In this document: piece after piece, positions 36,091 to 43,867 of the stretch
How the letters are laid out: each line of letters begins with the position of its first letter
Numbering within the stretch: position 1 is the first letter of the stretch
Source of the DNA: Fibrobacter succinogenes
Lineage (GTDB): Bacteria; Fibrobacterota; Fibrobacteria; Fibrobacterales; Fibrobacteraceae
Length of the DNA: 64,000 nucleotides
Direction of reading: 5' to 3'
NCBI RefSeq assembly: GCF_902779965.1
Contig: NZ_CACZDK010000008.1
Location: 62,001 to 126,000 of the forward strand
Position numbers and translations under genes: made by a program
The notes under the pieces: model-generated
The model's input: only the letters and a program-made list of their open reading frames with translations
Told to the model about the DNA's origin: nothing
Databases searched by the model: none

Positions 36091-37398
36091 ATTCATAATC
36101 TCCGCGTCGTGGATGTCTTCGTTGTTTTCGAGGCGCTTGAGTTCCGCCTTCAGGAATTCCTTCCACTTTTCGGGGCGGAACACCGGGCTCGTGATGAAGA
36201 TATCCTTGTCGCCACGGCCACTCATGTTGATGACGAGAGCCTTGTCCTTCGGGAGTTCCTTCGCAATCTTCATGGCGGCGGCACCGGCGTGGGCGCTTTC
36301 GAGTGCAAAGAGAATGCCTTCGTTACGGGCGAAAAACTTCACTGCTTCCAAAGCTTCCTTGTCGAGAATGGCGGTAAATTCTACGCGGCCTGATTCACCG
36401 AGAGCGGCGAGCTGCGGACCAATGCCCATGTAGTCGAGGCCTGCGGAAATGGAGCGCGTCGGCATGGATTGACCGTCTTCGTCAATGAGGAAACGACTCT
36501 TGTAGCCTTGCACAATGCCTTCGCGGCTGGCGTTACCCGTCATGCGGGCCGCGTTTTCGCCGACGTTCGGGCCGACGCCACCAGCTTCTGCGCCGATCAA
36601 TCGCACATTCTTGTCTTCGATAAACGGCGTGAACACGCCGATGGAGTTGCTACCGCCACCCACGCAAGCGACAACGGCAGCGATGTCGATTTTACGTTCG
36701 GCTGCCTGACGCTTGACTTCTTCACCGATGATGGACTGGAATGTGCGAACGATATCCGGGAACGGGGCTGGGCCGAGTGCGGAACCGAGCACATAGTGCG
36801 TGTTCTGGAAGTTTGTTGCCCAATCGCGCATAGCTTCGTTCACGGCATCCTTCAAAGTGCGGCTACCGCTTGTGACCGGCACGACCTTTGCGCCGTACAT
36901 TTCCATCGTTGCTACGTTCGGCTGCTGACGACGGACGTCAACTTCGCCCATGTACACGACGCATTCGAGGCCGAGCTTAGCGCAAGCGGCTGCAGTGGCA
37001 AGGCCGTGCTGACCAGCACCCGTTTCGGCGATAATGCGAGTCTTGCCCATCTTCTTCGCTAAAAGGCACTGGCCGATAGCGTTATTGATCTTGTGGGCAC
37101 CTGTGTTGGCGAGACCTTCGAGCTTGATGTAAATCTGCGCACCGCCCAAAAGCTTGGTTGCCGTCGGGGCAAAGTACAGCGGCGTTTCACGACCGATGTA
37201 ATCGCGCTGGATAATGCGCAATTCTTCCAGGAATTCCGGATCGTGAATGTACTTGTTGAATGCCGCTTCGAGGTCATCGAGCGGGCGACGGATGATTTCG
37301 GCAACGTACTTGCCGCCGAACTTGTCAAAGAAACCGTTGGAAGAGGTTGTGAGAGGTGAGGTCGCGTCTTCGGCGCTTTGAGGAGAGAGGATGTTCAT
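36085..37398 (-). CDS. trpB: Tryptophan synthase beta subunit
   Basis: PLP enzyme joining indole and serine. The PLP-binding Lys103 lies in GAHKINNA, the phosphate loop is GGGSNSIG, and ETGAGQHGLATA plus LGSALGPAPFPDIVR are standard TrpB1 blocks. The 437 residues include an N-terminal extension of about 20 residues (MNILSPQSAEDATSPL...) not seen in most TrpB proteins. The ATG is preceded by the AACCACTT repeat rather than a Shine-Dalgarno. A structured element with its own terminator lies 63-190 bp upstream (37461-37584), so transcription of trpBA may start inside or after it. Confidence 0.95.
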   Translation of the reverse strand: MNILSPQSAEDATSPLTTSSNGFFDKFGGKYVAEIIRRPLDDLEAAFNKYIHDPEFLEELRIIQRDYIGRETPLYFAPTATKLLGGAQIYIKLEGLANTGAHKINNAIGQCLLAKKMGKTRIIAETGAGQHGLATAAACAKLGLECVVYMGEVDVRRQQPNVATMEMYGAKVVPVTSGSRTLKDAVNEAMRDWATNFQNTHYVLGSALGPAPFPDIVRTFQSIIGEEVKRQAAERKIDIAAVVACVGGGSNSIGVFTPFIEDKNVRLIGAEAGGVGPNVGENAARMTGNASREGIVQGYKSRFLIDEDGQSMPTRSISAGLDYMGIGPQLAALGESGRVEFTAILDKEALEAVKFFARNEGILFALESAHAGAAAMKIAKELPKDKALVINMSGRGDKDIFITSPVFRPEKWKEFLKAELKRLENNEDIHDAEIMNK

Positions 37399-37399
37399 A

Positions 37400-37432
37400 A
37401 GAAGTGGTTAGTAAACAGTGGTTAGTGGTTAG
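37400..37432. repeat. GTGGTTAGT repeat, short copy at the trpB start
   Basis: GTGGTTAGTAAACAGTGGTTAGTGG sits within 10 bp of the trpB start codon, in the place of a ribosome-binding site. Confidence 0.75.
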
Positions 37433-37460
37433 GGCGTTTGAATTTCGCTTTTGAAGGTTA

Positions 37461-37584
37461 AAAAAATAAAGGCCTTCGGTGAGTCCGAAAGCCTTTTGCA
37501 AACACTTGATGAAATCGGCAAAACCGGACTCTATTTCGTAGAGCCCCACCACCAACGGTTGAAACGGATTGCAGAAATCATCTT
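37461..37584 (-). ncRNA. Structured element A with terminator (candidate small RNA or leader)
   Basis: Read on the minus strand, a folded segment (37501-37584) is followed by TTTCATCAAGTGTTT, then hairpin AAAGGC..TTCGG / CCGAA..GCCTTT (37468-37496) and a T-rich tail. A second copy at 38202-38326 keeps the order, the TTTCATCAAGTGTTT string and the spacing. The inner hairpin is CTCTA-TTTCG-TAGAG here and TTCCG-TTTTA-CGGGAA there, so pairing is kept although the bases differ. It is not a riboswitch class I can name. The 373-bp trpB-lipoprotein gap holds only this, the short repeat and the lipoprotein promoter region. Confidence 0.5.
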
Positions 37585-37771
37585 CATGGCAAAAAATATA
37601 GGAACGACAAATTATTTTGGCAAGGGAATTGTGAAAAAAAATGGTAAGTTTTGGAATCGATCTTTTCTGTTTTCCCATAAAAATGAAAAATAACAAAAAT
37701 TTTTGTACAAACTTGTTTTTTTTGTGAAGTGATTTGTAATTTGTCGATACTGTAAAAATAAGGAGTAAAAT

Positions 37772-38116
37772 ATGAAAAAACTTATGTTCGGCCTTCCGCT
37801 CGTTTTGGGAATGGCTTTCTTTACGGCTTGTGGTGATGATTCCGGCACGTCTGCTGGCACTTCTACTCCGGGCGGTGGTGATGGCTTGCCCGCAGCAGGA
37901 TGTAACTTTGCTAAGACGGATAATGTATGGAAGTTCAAGTATTCTTCATGGGAATACGTTGAAGAATATACTTGGGTCGATGAAACGACTGTGGAATACA
38001 AAACCTATGCAAAAAATTACCACATGGACAAAGATGATAAGACGATGACGGGACAAAATAGAGACGAACTTTACGAAGAAGTTATGGCTCAATGCCAGAG
38101 ATTGCAAGAAATGTAA
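37772..38116 (+). CDS. Small secreted lipoprotein, unknown function
   Basis: The 114-residue protein has a lipoprotein signal peptide (lipobox FTAC, Cys about 21) followed by an acidic/Ser/Thr/Gly linker (GDDSGTSAGTSTPGGGDG) and about 70 residues containing WKFKYSSWEYVEEYTWVDE. The linker style is common among surface lipoproteins of Fibrobacter-like bacteria. AAGGAG precedes the ATG. It is the only plus-strand gene between trpCF and trpBA and is bracketed by structured elements A and B, so it looks like an insertion into an ancestral trp operon. Confidence 0.75.
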   Translation: MKKLMFGLPLVLGMAFFTACGDDSGTSAGTSTPGGGDGLPAAGCNFAKTDNVWKFKYSSWEYVEEYTWVDETTVEYKTYAKNYHMDKDDKTMTGQNRDELYEEVMAQCQRLQEM

Positions 38117-38150
38117 AACGATATTTCTTTGAAAACCACCTAAAACAACA

Positions 38151-38179
38151 GGCTTTCGGTGAAAACCGAGAGCCTTTTT
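38151..38179 (+). terminator. Terminator of the small lipoprotein gene
   Basis: Stem GGCTTTCGGT / ACCGAGAGCC (one mismatch) with loop GAAA, followed by TTTTT, 34 bp after the stop. Confidence 0.85.
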
Positions 38180-38201
38180 CTATGGAATTTCGAACGATTG
38201 C

Positions 38202-38326
38202 AAAAAAATAGGCTTCCGGGACATTCCGGAAGCCATTTTACTAAACACTTGATGAAACCAGCAAGCCGATTCCGTTTTACGGGAACCCCTCCCGCAAGCG
38301 GTTTGAGTTGGATTACCGATTTCACC
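38202..38326 (-). ncRNA. Structured element B with terminator (second copy)
   Basis: The minus-strand order is the same as element A: folded segment (38243-38326), TTTCATCAAGTGTTT, then perfect hairpin GGCTTCCGG / CCGGAAGCC (38211-38234) and a run of seven T. About two thirds of positions match element A; the inner hairpin differs but still pairs. No minus-strand gene follows it before the terminator, which favours a free-standing RNA over a leader. The 333-bp lipoprotein-trpCF gap holds this element, the lipoprotein terminator and otherwise AT-rich sequence. Confidence 0.5.
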
Positions 38327-38449
38327 TTTACATTGATTAATATACACTGTAACTCGTTGATAGTCAATAGGTTATTGAACTATTTTTGTAATAAGATTTT
38401 AACATTCGCGGCGCGATTTTGCGGAGCTTTTCGTTATTCGGAGGCTGTA

Positions 38450-40093
38450 TCAGCGCAGTTTCGCGAACAAATCCTTCATCTTGTCATGATTCTTGATGCC
38501 GGGGGCGTCTTCGATGCCGCTCGAAACGTCAATGAGTTCGGGGTTAAACTTGCTCACGAGTTCAGAAACGTTTTCGGGATTGATGCCGCCGGCGAGCCAC
38601 AGCGGAATGTCGCCGGCTTTTTCGCGGAGCAAGCTTTCGGGGATTTGCTTGCCTGTGCCGCCGGGGATACCTTCGACTTTGGCGTCCAGCAAAATGCGGG
38701 GTTCGCCGTTTTTGCGGATTGCTTCGACTTTTTCAAAATCTGATGCTTCGCCGACGCGGACTGCGCAGTAGTAGGGGAGGGCATTACTGGATGCTGCATC
38801 GATGGAATTGTGCGGGTCAACGCCGTGGAACTGCACTGCATCGAGCACGCCTTCGCGGGCAAGCTTAATGGCTATTTTGCCTTCTTCGGAATTCGGGTCG
38901 GTAATGACGCCAACGAGAAGCGGCCTGTGTGGATTCCCTCCCGCGCGGAGCTTGGTCGAGAATGACGTTACGAATTCTTCGGTGGTGAGTCTCTTGGTGG
39001 TGCTGAACACGAATCCGAGCATGTCGGCGCCGAGTTCAGTGGCGAGAAGACCGTCTTCTTCACGGGTGATGCCGCAGATTTTGACCATGGGATTGGATTT
39101 ATGGATTGCTTCGTCGCTACTCTCCTCGCAATGACGTGCTAGGTTATCTAGCGCAGGAGCTTGCTCATGCATTAGATGACCGACGCAGTCATGGCTCGAA
39201 GAGCAATGACGTGCTAGGTTATTCAGCGCAGGAGCTTGCCGAAGGGCGGCAAATTTCTTCCAGAACTGCCCGCGAGCGTTTTCGCATCCGCTTTCAAAGG
39301 CGCTGACCACGTCTTTTGCGAGTGGCGGATTTTTGGCAACGGCTTCACCGACAAGGATTCCCGTGAATCCGAGATTGCGGGCGTATGTCGCATCGGCGGC
39401 ACTCAGAATGCCCGATTCAAAAACGGCTTTGGCGGGGAGCTTGCTGCGTACGCTTGCGGGAATCAACGGATCCGTATGGAACGTGGCTAGGTCGCGGGAA
39501 TTGACTCCTGCAACAATCGTCTTGGCTGCAGCGTCTCCGAGCGCATTTGTGACAACAGCGAGTTTGCGGAAATCGTCTGCTTCGCGGACTTCGACAAACG
39601 CCTGGATTCCGAATTTCTGTGCACGTTCGGCCATTTTCACGAGCTGTGCGTCGTCGAGGATGCGTGCGATGAGCAATACAGCATCGGCACCGCAGCGATA
39701 GGCGATATCAATTTCGTCTTCGAATAAAAGAAAATCTTTGCGGAGCACGGCACAAGCGTGCAAACCTTGCTTGGCGCGTTCTTCCATGGCGTCGGCGACT
39801 TCAATCAAGTCGCGGAGCGAACCTTTGAAAAAGTTCATTTCTGTTAGCACCGAAATCGCCTGAGCGTGAGCTTCTGCATATGTTGTTGCAAGTCCGACAG
39901 GATTCAAGTCTGGAGCGATGTCGCCTTTCGATGGCGAAGCCCTCTTGACCTCTAGGATGGCACCGGGTGTTCCCAAAAATTCCACATGCCCACGACGGCG
40001 TGTGGCTGGAATCTCAATGCCGAAATTTAGTCCAAGTCTTTCGATGTCTTCGCGGCGCTTCCGCACAATTTTTTGCAAAATATCTTCGCTCAT
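38450..40093 (-). CDS. trpCF: Fused indole-3-glycerol-phosphate synthase / phosphoribosylanthranilate isomerase
   Basis: TrpC (about 1-265) has ILEVKRASPSKGDIAP, the KDFLLFEDEIDIAYRCGAD block and GILVGEAV. TrpF (about 336-547) starts MVKICGITREEDGLLA and ends with LAGGINPENV...IDVSSGIEDAPG. The two catalyse successive steps of tryptophan synthesis. Between them lie about 50 residues (283-334) encoded by two tandem copies of an intergenic repeat, read in frame (LARHCSSSHD... and LARHCEESSDEAI). The ATG at 40093 has GAGG 5 bp upstream; the longer open frame is not supported. It follows the sulfate-binding protein gene after 28 bp with no terminator. Confidence 0.94.
   Translation of the reverse strand: MSEDILQKIVRKRREDIERLGLNFGIEIPATRRRGHVEFLGTPGAILEVKRASPSKGDIAPDLNPVGLATTYAEAHAQAISVLTEMNFFKGSLRDLIEVADAMEERAKQGLHACAVLRKDFLLFEDEIDIAYRCGADAVLLIARILDDAQLVKMAERAQKFGIQAFVEVREADDFRKLAVVTNALGDAAAKTIVAGVNSRDLATFHTDPLIPASVRSKLPAKAVFESGILSAADATYARNLGFTGILVGEAVAKNPPLAKDVVSAFESGCENARGQFWKKFAALRQAPALNNLARHCSSSHDCVGHLMHEQAPALDNLARHCEESSDEAIHKSNPMVKICGITREEDGLLATELGADMLGFVFSTTKRLTTEEFVTSFSTKLRAGGNPHRPLLVGVITDPNSEEGKIAIKLAREGVLDAVQFHGVDPHNSIDAASSNALPYYCAVRVGEASDFEKVEAIRKNGEPRILLDAKVEGIPGGTGKQIPESLLREKAGDIPLWLAGGINPENVSELVSKFNPELIDVSSGIEDAPGIKNHDKMKDLFAKLR
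39100..39240. repeat. Tandem repeat inside the trpCF linker
   Basis: A 36-bp unit (CAATGACGTGCTAGGTTAT and following) occurs at 39129-39164 and 39204-39239 with two differences. The flanking GATTGCTTCGTCG is also found, in reverse, in the intergenic repeat near 45965. The insert stays in frame with trpC and trpF. Confidence 0.88.
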
Positions 40094-40121
40094 AAGTCCT
40101 CTTCGCCCAACTTTAGAAAAA

Positions 40122-41144
40122 TTATTTCTTTTCGTAAATTTGATCGAATATTCCACCGTCTGCAAAATGCACTTTTTGAGCTTTCTCCCAACCGCCAAAA
40201 TAATCAATGGTAATCAATTTTATATTTTGATCGAATTCTTTATACTGGTTGAGAATAGACTTGTTTGTCGGTCTGTAATGGTTCTTTGCCGCAACGTGTT
40301 GACCTTCGTCTGAGTAAAGGTAATTTAAGTACTCCGTGGCGAGTTTGCGGGAACCGCGTTTGTTAACGACTTTATCTACAATAGCGACGGATGGCTCGGC
40401 TAAAATGCTTACGCTTGGTATGATGATTTCGTACTTGTTGGGGTATTCCCTGATTGCTAGGAATACTTCGTTCTCCCAAGAAAGCAACACATCGCCTAAT
40501 TGGTCTTCGATAAATTTATTTGTAGAACCGCGTGCGCCTGAGGATAGGTCTAATACATTATGGTAGAGTTTTTGTACAAACTCTTTGACTTTGGATTCAT
40601 CCCCATTATAAATTTTTTCGGCGTAAGCCCACGCGGCAAGATAGTTCCAACGTGCACCGCCTGAAGTTTTAGGGTTGGGGGTGATGATGCCGATGCTGTC
40701 TTTTACGAGGTCGTTCCAATCCTTGATTTTCTTGGGGTTGCCTTTGCGCACAAGAAATACGATGGTTGATGTATAGGGGGCGCTATTTTGGGGAAATTTT
40801 TGGATCCAGTTTTTGTCAATAAAGCCTGCGTTTCGAATGGTATTGACGTCATATTCAAGTGCTAGCGTGACCACATCGGCTTCAAGGCCGTTGATAACTT
40901 CTTGTGCTTGATTGCCGGAACCGCCATGAAATTGCGTGATTTTAACATCTTTGCCGGTCAGTTCTTTCCAATGCTTCATGAAAATATGATTGTAATTGGA
41001 ATAGAACTCACGCGTCGGATCGTAAGACGCATTGACAAGCGTGTTGTTTTCGATCGCGGGCGCCTCCGAAGAGCAACCGAAAAAGCACGAGCCGGTGAGG
41101 AAAAGAGCTGTCGCGAAAGACGCCTTGAAAAAATGCAGATTCAT
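40122..41144 (-). CDS. sbp: Sulfate/thiosulfate ABC transporter substrate-binding lipoprotein, paralogue 1
   Basis: This extracytoplasmic receptor would deliver sulfate to CysTWA. It has a lipoprotein-type signal peptide (FFGC, Cys24). The mature chain carries [58 protein letters not shown] and LSSGARGSTNKFIEDQLGDVLLSWENE, all typical of the Sbp/CysP family. The start is placed at MNLHFFKAS, which gives a normal signal peptide; 21 upstream codons are dropped. It is roughly 70-75% identical by eye to the gene at 62938. No permease gene is adjacent; trpCF follows 28 bp downstream. Confidence 0.93.
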   Translation of the reverse strand: MNLHFFKASFATALFLTGSCFFGCSSEAPAIENNTLVNASYDPTREFYSNYNHIFMKHWKELTGKDVKITQFHGGSGNQAQEVINGLEADVVTLALEYDVNTIRNAGFIDKNWIQKFPQNSAPYTSTIVFLVRKGNPKKIKDWNDLVKDSIGIITPNPKTSGGARWNYLAAWAYAEKIYNGDESKVKEFVQKLYHNVLDLSSGARGSTNKFIEDQLGDVLLSWENEVFLAIREYPNKYEIIIPSVSILAEPSVAIVDKVVNKRGSRKLATEYLNYLYSDEGQHVAAKNHYRPTNKSILNQYKEFDQNIKLITIDYFGGWEKAQKVHFADGGIFDQIYEKK

Positions 41145-41304
41145 AGTGAAATTCCTTCTTGTTGAGAATGATAGTAATATTTTTTCGATTCCACACAAAC
41201 CATTCATTGTCGGAGTCTGTCATTCTCGGAGCGAAGCGAAGGAATTCTTTTTTTTCGTATTCCCATTTACAAGCTTGCAGCCGCCGGATTTATACATTAT
41301 GCAA

Positions 41305-42201
41305 TCATCTTGAATTTGCGTTTTTGCTCCAGTTCAAAACAATAACTGCTGCAAGAATCAGAAATATGCCAATTCCGGACATTAAAGTCAAAGCTTCGGA
41401 AAAACACGTGATGCCGACGATGGTGGCGACCATGGGCTCGATGGTGGCGAGAATCCCTGCTTTGCTAGCTTCTACAGTGCGGAGACCGAGTGTGTAGAAA
41501 AGGAATGGGATTACGGCTGTTACTAAAGCTGTCAAAATGCAGAAGAATATTAATCCAGTTAAATTATTTGTACTTGAAAATTTAGACAACATATCTGTTG
41601 GTTGGCAAATCAATAGAGAACCAATTGCAGCAAGTGAAAATGTGTAAGTTGTGACGGTGTATGGCGAGTGTCTACGCAATGCTACTGTGCCCAAGATGCT
41701 GTACAGCCCGTAACCAATGCCAGAGCCAAGGCCAATCAGCAATCCTTTTAGCGTTATGCCTTCGCCCGAAATTCCTGAAACCAGCACGCAGCCTGCGAAT
41801 GCAAGCGCTAGCGCGATAATTTTTTTGCAGTTCATTTTTTCGCGGAAGAACATTGCTGACATCAGTACAATCCAAATGGGCGAGGTGTATAGGAGTATCG
41901 CTGCGGTTGATAGCGGCATGATGGTAATGGCCGTAAAGTAGCAGATTGTAAAGAATAGAATGCTTCCGAATCCAAGACCTAGAAAAAGCGGAATGTCACG
42001 TGTTGAAATTTTAAAACCTGAGCGGCTTTTGAAAAGCTGAATTGCGCTAAATGTCAATGCGGCGAGTGTGATTCGAATCGAAACAATTTGAATAGGAGTG
42101 AAACCGTATTCGCTGAGCTTTCTCACGAAAATGCCCATGCTTCCCCAAAAACAGGCGGCAATAGTAATTAGAATGGGTCCAATGTTTTTGATGTTGTTCA
42201 T
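41305..42201 (-). CDS. EamA/DMT-family transporter
   Basis: Ten hydrophobic segments in two tandem EamA repeats: PILITIAACFWGSMGIFVRKL... in the first half and LKGLLIGLGSGIGYGLYSILG in the second, each ending in a GE..-type block (REKMNCKKIIALALAFAGC; TCFSEALTLMSGIGIFLILAA). The family includes exporters of amino acids and metabolites, drug exporters, and importers; direction and substrate cannot be read. It lies next to the metY-methyltransferase-cupin operon but is separated from it by a terminator at 42230, so it is probably an independent unit. Confidence 0.87.
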   Translation of the reverse strand: MNNIKNIGPILITIAACFWGSMGIFVRKLSEYGFTPIQIVSIRITLAALTFSAIQLFKSRSGFKISTRDIPLFLGLGFGSILFFTICYFTAITIMPLSTAAILLYTSPIWIVLMSAMFFREKMNCKKIIALALAFAGCVLVSGISGEGITLKGLLIGLGSGIGYGLYSILGTVALRRHSPYTVTTYTFSLAAIGSLLICQPTDMLSKFSSTNNLTGLIFFCILTALVTAVIPFLFYTLGLRTVEASKAGILATIEPMVATIVGITCFSEALTLMSGIGIFLILAAVIVLNWSKNANSR

Positions 42202-42229
42202 GATTTCTAGGGGCTTAATTTAATAAAAA

Positions 42230-42258
42230 AGCTGGTATCGCGTAAGGGATAACCAGCT
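42230..42258 (-). terminator. Terminator of the metY1-methyltransferase-cupin operon
   Basis: Stem AGCTGGT..ATC / GAT..ACCAGCT with one bulge. On the minus strand it is followed by TTTTTT. It lies 40 bp beyond the cupin stop. Confidence 0.8.
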
Positions 42259-42297
42259 AAGATGATGTGTTGTTTGTGTGATTTGATAGAATTTCTT

Positions 42298-42900
42298 TTA
42301 CACGTATTTCGAAAGAGTTTTTACATCCTTTCCGCTCCAAGTATAAAGGGCGAGCATCGGTTCTTGTTCTGTTTGCATGGAATGAATGTGGTCTGAGGGA
42401 TGCAATATAAATTCACCTGGACCATTGATTTTAGAAAGCCCGTCTAATGTCCAAATGGCATGCCCTGATAGAACTACATACAGTTCTGTGGCGGGGTGCA
42501 AGTGGGAGGGGTAAAAAGTATTTTTCCCAAGGAGCGTGAAGCCGAAGCAAAAGTGCTCATCGTGATATGGAGCTTCTGGCCCGAGAATTTCACCCCAACC
42601 TATTTGATTTCCTAAATCAGGCATGTCGGGGCGCGGCTCGTAATTGTATTTCCATGGCAAGTAGGGGAGCGCTGGTTCCAAAGCGTTTAGCAGTTCCTTT
42701 GTCTCGGGGCTACCATGCTTGACGGCTTCTTTGATCCAACGGATTAAAGGCGAATTGCTTTTCTCGAATTTACCGCTGAGTTCGGGAATGTCGCGGACTG
42801 CAAATTTGGCGGCTTCTAGACCTATTTTATCGTCTATTTTGGCGCGCTTGAAAAGAAACTTTTGAGATTCTTCAATTAAATTGTAAATGACATCTTTCAT
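42298..42900 (-). CDS. Cupin of the dimethylsulfoniopropionate-lyase-like family
   Basis: A C-terminal cupin barrel contains NTFYPSHLHPATELYVVLSG, giving candidate metal ligands His133, His135 and Glu139 plus Tyr141, with further His at 171 and 173. The HxH...ExY-VLSG pattern and the helical N-terminal 90 residues resemble the DddL/DddQ-type DMSP lyase family, which cleaves DMSP to dimethyl sulfide and acrylate. Many homologues have no proven DMSP activity. Here it is third in an operon with an O-acetylhomoserine sulfhydrylase and a SAM methyltransferase, pointing to a sulfonium or thioether substrate. The exact reaction is unknown. Confidence 0.75.
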   Translation of the reverse strand: MKDVIYNLIEESQKFLFKRAKIDDKIGLEAAKFAVRDIPELSGKFEKSNSPLIRWIKEAVKHGSPETKELLNALEPALPYLPWKYNYEPRPDMPDLGNQIGWGEILGPEAPYHDEHFCFGFTLLGKNTFYPSHLHPATELYVVLSGHAIWTLDGLSKINGPGEFILHPSDHIHSMQTEQEPMLALYTWSGKDVKTLSKYV

Positions 42901-42907
42901 GAATACC

Positions 42908-43867
42908 TTATTTTAAACTGGACTTTAGAACTGCGACTGTATGGCCAATGATTTCGCCTTGCTTAAAAGCTTCGTATGCTTCGGAGGCTGTAAGTTTTGA
43001 GGGTTCGAGACTCTTCTCGATTTCAAACGCTCGGCATCCAGATTCATGGATTGGTACAGAAGCAAATGCTTTTTGCAAATCTTTGGCGCGATAAAAGTGG
43101 AATGGCCCAAGCCCAGCTTCTTCTTGTGTGGCGTACCCTGAAATGACATCCTTGGGCTCGGCTTGTACTTTCCATGAATATGTGAAAATTTGGGAAGAGA
43201 GCCCTGCAAGTTCACCAAGCTTGATAAATGCGCTTAAAGGAACGCGGCCACCGAGCGTTGAATAGACAGCTCCGTTATTTGCAAGATATTCTCGGGCTTG
43301 CTTGAGCGCAAGGTAGTGCAAATCGAGCATCTGTTCATGCACAAATTGCGGAATAGGCTCTTCTCTTTTTTCGAGGTAATGGCCGCTATTGCGTTTGTCT
43401 TCAATCTTTGTATTGCTTGCAAGCGGGACATTGGGCAGGTTTTCATAAATAACATCGTATTTCCGCTTGCCGTGTTGAATCGGCTGCAAAAGATCTCCGT
43501 TACCGAATTCAAATTCAATGGATTTAAAGTCTTTTATGTTATTCCTAACGTTTTGTGCGGCTGTTGCGACAACGCTTTTTTGCAAATCCGTGAAGCCGAC
43601 TCGCTTTGCGCCCAAAAGCTCGATTCCTGTCAAAACGTCAATTCCGGAACCTGTGCCGATGGAGGCAAAGGCTTCGATATCTTTGCCTAAGCTTTCGCGG
43701 ATGAGCTTGAATGCGGGGGCTGCAATATAGGCGACCCAATCGCTTTTGATGTCTTCGACTTTCGGCAAATAAGCGTGATCAGCAACATCAATGGATAGAA
43801 ATTCTTTGATGCGCTTGGGCGCGCTATCTAGGGCTAGGTATTTTTTTACATCAACAATGATACTCAA
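42908..43867 (-). CDS. Class I SAM-dependent methyltransferase of unknown substrate
   Basis: The Rossmann-type motif I is SIGTGSGIDVLTGIELLGA (about 68-86), followed by an acidic loop VGFTDL and a catalytic-loop-like IYENLPNVPL near 140-150 in the place of the NPPY motif of N-methyltransferases. The C-terminal part (about 200-319) holds conserved-looking aromatic stretches (FTYSWKVQAEP, GLGPFHFYRAKDL). The substrate cannot be assigned from motifs. Its place between metY and a DMSP-lyase-like cupin, with 7-bp spacing to the cupin and 0 to metY, suggests methylation of a sulfur compound such as homocysteine or methionine. Confidence 0.75.
   Translation of the reverse strand: MSIIVDVKKYLALDSAPKRIKEFLSIDVADHAYLPKVEDIKSDWVAYIAAPAFKLIRESLGKDIEAFASIGTGSGIDVLTGIELLGAKRVGFTDLQKSVVATAAQNVRNNIKDFKSIEFEFGNGDLLQPIQHGKRKYDVIYENLPNVPLASNTKIEDKRNSGHYLEKREEPIPQFVHEQMLDLHYLALKQAREYLANNGAVYSTLGGRVPLSAFIKLGELAGLSSQIFTYSWKVQAEPKDVISGYATQEEAGLGPFHFYRAKDLQKAFASVPIHESGCRAFEIEKSLEPSKLTASEAYEAFKQGEIIGHTVAVLKSSLK

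Noticed and set aside
37325-37696. Minus-strand reading frames over elements A (37325-37696) and B (38140-38367) sharing the peptide FIKCL
   Set aside because: The shared peptide is the translated TTTCATCAAGTGTTT string, with no ribosome site and a terminator inside the frame.
37501-38326. Elements A and B as integron attC sites
   Set aside because: The core pattern RYYYAAC/GTTRRRY is not found at the ends, no integrase is present, and each element ends in a T-run terminator, which fits RNA better.
39100-39240. Tandem repeats as a CRISPR array
   Set aside because: There are only two units, the spacer is itself repeat-related, the frame is coding, and no cas genes are present.
42908-43867. 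Methyltransferase as methionine S-methyltransferase (MmtN)
   Set aside because: The operon context is suggestive, but the motif set could not be matched with confidence to MmtN or plant MMT, so only a generic call is given.
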